In this document: positions 61,489-64,000 of the stretch, in pieces
Position numbering within the stretch: the first letter of the stretch is position 1
Layout of the letters: each line of letters opens with the position of its first letter
Origin: Oenanthe sinensis
Taxonomy: Eukaryota; Streptophyta; Magnoliopsida; Apiales; Apiaceae
Assembly (NCBI GenBank): GCA_028671895.1
Contig: JAPMAC010000207.1
Coordinates: 1,302,001-1,366,000, forward strand
Direction of reading: 5' to 3'
DNA: 64,000 nucleotides
Made by a program: the position numbers and the translations under genes
Notes under the pieces: model-generated
The model's database searches: none
What the model was told of the DNA's origin: nothing
Seen by the model: the letters and a program-made list of their open reading frames with translations, nothing else

Positions 61489-62106
61489 TATAACCTTATT
61501 GAGATATATTAGGATATTACTGAAATTAGAATATTATATAAAAATGCAATATGTTTTTATTATTAAGAGACCAAGTTTAGTTTGTAACATATATATTAAA
61601 TTATGAATGAGAAAGGGGGATATTGAGAATTAATCAGGGCATCAGAGCAGGTGAGATGAAGGAGAGAATAAGTGAGACAGGAAACAATTTTTGAGGGAGG
61701 AAATAAAACTATAATAAGTGTTCAAAGAGGGAAAAAAGAAAAGAAAAATCATATAACAGTTTGTGAGATATGAAAAAAAGATATTCACGAGATTTCGTGG
61801 GCATGAGAAGGTTCGCAAGAGTTTATAGGTTGATTAAAAAATACTATGAGAGATTGTGCGTGTGAAAAAAAGAAGAAGAAGTTCTTGTGAATGTTTGCAG
61901 GTGTGATGATAAATAAAGATACAATGTAAATGATTTAGTGGCACACGGTAATAGTAACAATGACATACAACAATAATGGCAATAATGAAGATGACAAAGA
62001 AAATAATGAAGATGGTGAAATTTGAAAAATTGAATGATTTTTTTCCGGTGCAAGTTAATCTTTCAAAATATTTATACTCCAACCTAAAGAAGGGTACTAA
62101 GATATA

Positions 62107-62362
62107 CTCCTTCTATCCTAATTTATTTGTCGTATCTGACTTTTTATGCTCAAATTGATCCAATTTTGACCGAAACTTTCATATATTATATAGTTGAGAA
62201 AAATTATAAAAAATATATTGTTAGAAAATATATGTATTTACTTTAAAATATAATTTTCATTTTTTTCAAAATTATAAAATAATAATTTTTAATTATAAGT
62301 GAAAATTTGGTCAATTTGACCACAAAAAGTCAAACATGACAGATAAATTGTGATGGATTGAA
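62107..62362. mobile_element. Stowaway-like MITE, second copy of the 61231 family
   Basis: 256 bases flanked by TA. CTCCTTCTATCC, TGTCGTATCTGAC and TTGATCCAATTTT on the left match the complements of AAATTTGGTCAATTTGACC and GTCAAACATGACAGATAAA on the right. Less than 1 kb from its relative. Confidence 0.8.
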
Positions 62363-62627
62363 TATTACGATATTGTATAAAGATGTGATATATTTTCATG
62401 GTTAAGAAATTTTATTCTTGTTGAAAAGTTTAGTTTGTATCCTATTTTTTTGGCCCTTGCAATTCCTATTATTAGTGTTATAGTCTGTTCTAATTATCTA
62501 GAAATATCGTTATAAGTTAAAGTGTAAACTTATACAAAGTGCACGAATTATACGAACAACAAGCTGCGTCATAAGTTTTTGTTGAATAATAAATTCAATT
62601 CTTTTAAATACATGTTATGCTGAACCT

Positions 62628-62825
62628 ATAGTTATGACATTTTTATTCATAACTTTCTGAACTATTTTAAGAAATTTAACAGCGTCAGAATTTAAAAATC
62701 CAAACGTATCAAAAGCAAACGGCATAAACCTATATTGATCATCTCTACATACGCGCCGCTTTAGTCTTCGCCTGACAAATATAAAAATCATGTTACCAAA
62801 TCTGCTTAAAAAGAGAAAATCCAAT
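62628..62825 (-). pseudogene. Isolated C-terminal fragment of the 21.8-24.6 kb reverse transcriptase family
   Basis: The minus strand reads YRFMPFAFDTFGFLNSDAV and a VQKVMNKNV end, the C-terminal signature of that plant RT-like family. The DNA is alignable with 21800-22030 (shared TTTTTATTCATAA, CAAACGTATCAAAA-like and CGCCTGA segments). About 66 codons remain, starting near 62824. Confidence 0.7.
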
Positions 62826-63224
62826 GAAAATGGAGGATATTATAATAATATCCTTCTATAACTATCTAAGAATTTTTTTAAATATAAAAAATTATGTGAA
62901 GTAATAAATTAGTAAAGGTATTTTTGTAATAATATATAATCTTCTGTAATTATAATAACACTCTCGTCTATTTATATAAAATTTTTCTTTAATTTTAAAA
63001 AAAATATGTGAGGTAATTTGAGAATATTAACCTCTAATTTAAAACCTTTATGATAGAAATCCAGAAACAAATTTATATGAATCTATCAGCTCTGCTCTCC
63101 GAACACTGAAGCAAACAATATCATATTTAATGTAAGTTGAGGAATAGTTGCACAATCCAACAACATGATATATTTTATTTATACTAGGAAGCACAAAAGT
63201 CAAGTTACGCAAGCGTAAGCATTT

Positions 63225-63410
63225 TGGGTACGCATGAGCATGGTGCGGTTTGGTGCGGTTTGAGCTTCAAATCGCACCGTAAACACTTATGTGCGGTTTT
63301 AAAAAATAGAAATTAAAATTGAACAAAAAATAATCGGTTCGGTTCGGTTTTAAAAAGTGTGGTTCGGTTTTCAATTGGTTCGGTTTCGGTTTTAAAACCA
63401 TTATTATTTT
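63225..63410. mobile_element. Left part of a CGGTTT-rich hAT-like element
   Basis: CATGAGCATGGTGCGGTTTGG followed by GGTTCGGTTCGGTTTTAAAA and TCGGTTTCGGTTTTAAAACC resembles the subterminal region of 35361-36240, with a different outer sequence (GTGCGGTTT). I do not see the other end, and it may lie beyond the window. Confidence 0.5.
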
Positions 63411-63534
63411 ATTATATTCGTCGTCTTACATAAATTGAAATTTGAAAAAATAATTAGATTAGCAGCTTATCAATTATATTATGTATTGATGTGTTGTAAT
63501 ATTATATGTTTAGTATTTACATTGTATAATTACT

Positions 63535-63670
63535 ATAGAACCTCGATAAATGAATGTTCGATAAATGAATAACTTCGACAATTGAATAAATTCCTTCGGT
63601 CCCAATTTGGGCAAATGAGTTTAATGAATAAACTCACTAAATGCATAAACGAATAAATAAAAATGTATTC
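63535..63670. repeat. Repeat with CCTCGATAAATGAAT units
   Basis: TATAGAACCTCGATAAATGA, then two more GATAAATGAATA-like units and TTCGGTCCCAATTTGGGC. I recall this as a common plant repeat, probably a DNA-transposon end, but cannot define its borders here. The rest of the window to 64000 is AT-rich without features. Confidence 0.4.
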
Positions 63671-64000
63671 TTTATAGGCCATATGTAAATATAAATAAAT
63701 AATCACTCTATTTCAAATAATATATTTTTATTTATATAATATATGAGTAAATTTTATCCAATAATAATTTCTAAACATATTAATAAGTCATATATTTTCG
63801 AAAAATATCTCTAAAATGTACATAAAAGTTATAACTGCGGTGAATTCTAGGTACATTTAAACATAATATATATAAAATAATATAATTAAGAAAAAAGTCT
63901 AAAAATATTATTTAAATGAATTAATATTCATTTATTGATAAATAAATATTATATTAATTTATCTATAAATAAATAATCTCGTTAAATGAATATATATTTA

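Overview
The window is AT-rich plant nuclear DNA. Introns are GT-AG (one GC-AG), and it carries Ty1/copia, Ty3/gypsy, TRIM, Stowaway-like and hAT-like elements plus two recognisable host genes. A eudicot, probably an asterid, fits the retroelement types and the two host proteins; I cannot name the species.

Layout. 1-18.5 kb is a minus-strand retrotransposon pile-up. A decayed copia element ('Z', 1.2-11.5 kb) keeps its 5' LTR, gag, pol and a long extra reading frame downstream of pol. It sits in a gypsy fragment (11.5-12.4 kb). A second gypsy copy (14-18.5 kb) carries a solo Z LTR at the matching position. A 0.6 kb repeat of unknown nature (R) occurs at 0.6 and 12.4 kb. 18.5-26 kb is mostly non-genic, with a complete TRIM element (19345-19935, perfect 5-bp target duplication) and a decayed non-LTR reverse transcriptase gene (21.8-24.6 kb).

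26.6-35.1 kb holds the two host genes, oriented tail to tail: a three-exon glutaredoxin-like gene (+) and a four-exon p24-delta cargo receptor gene (-). The p24 first intron is full of repeats, and a 55-bp AT microsatellite lies a few bases upstream of its start codon. An 880-bp hAT-like element with a perfect 8-bp target duplication, a pair of hairpins and a 158-bp LTR-like element with a 5-bp duplication lie upstream of it.

38.5-54 kb is a giant (15.5 kb) plus-strand copia element ('X') of Sirevirus-like layout: LTR, primer site, gag with two zinc knuckles, pol in another frame, then a spacer resembling a plant promoter and leader, then an extra reading frame of over 2,000 codons. Its two flanking LTRs do not look alike, so it may be a chimera. 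54-64 kb is AT-rich with MITEs, a broken DUF4283-type LINE ORF1 (57.6-58.9 kb) and small element fragments.

The most unusual pattern is that each copia LTR family carries its own short motif, repeated many times. X has TCRAYDGAT, Z has ATCAGAGTTT, and the 3' LTR (Y) has TCGAGAAGTC. In X and Z the same motif recurs in the LTR, in the spacer after pol, and inside the low-complexity linkers of gag, pol and the extra frame, but I do not see it in the conserved catalytic domains. X and Z both also encode the extra protein. By analogy with the VANC/VANDAL anti-silencing systems of Arabidopsis, a family-specific DNA-binding or silencing-related system is a testable idea. All boundaries and counts were made by eye.
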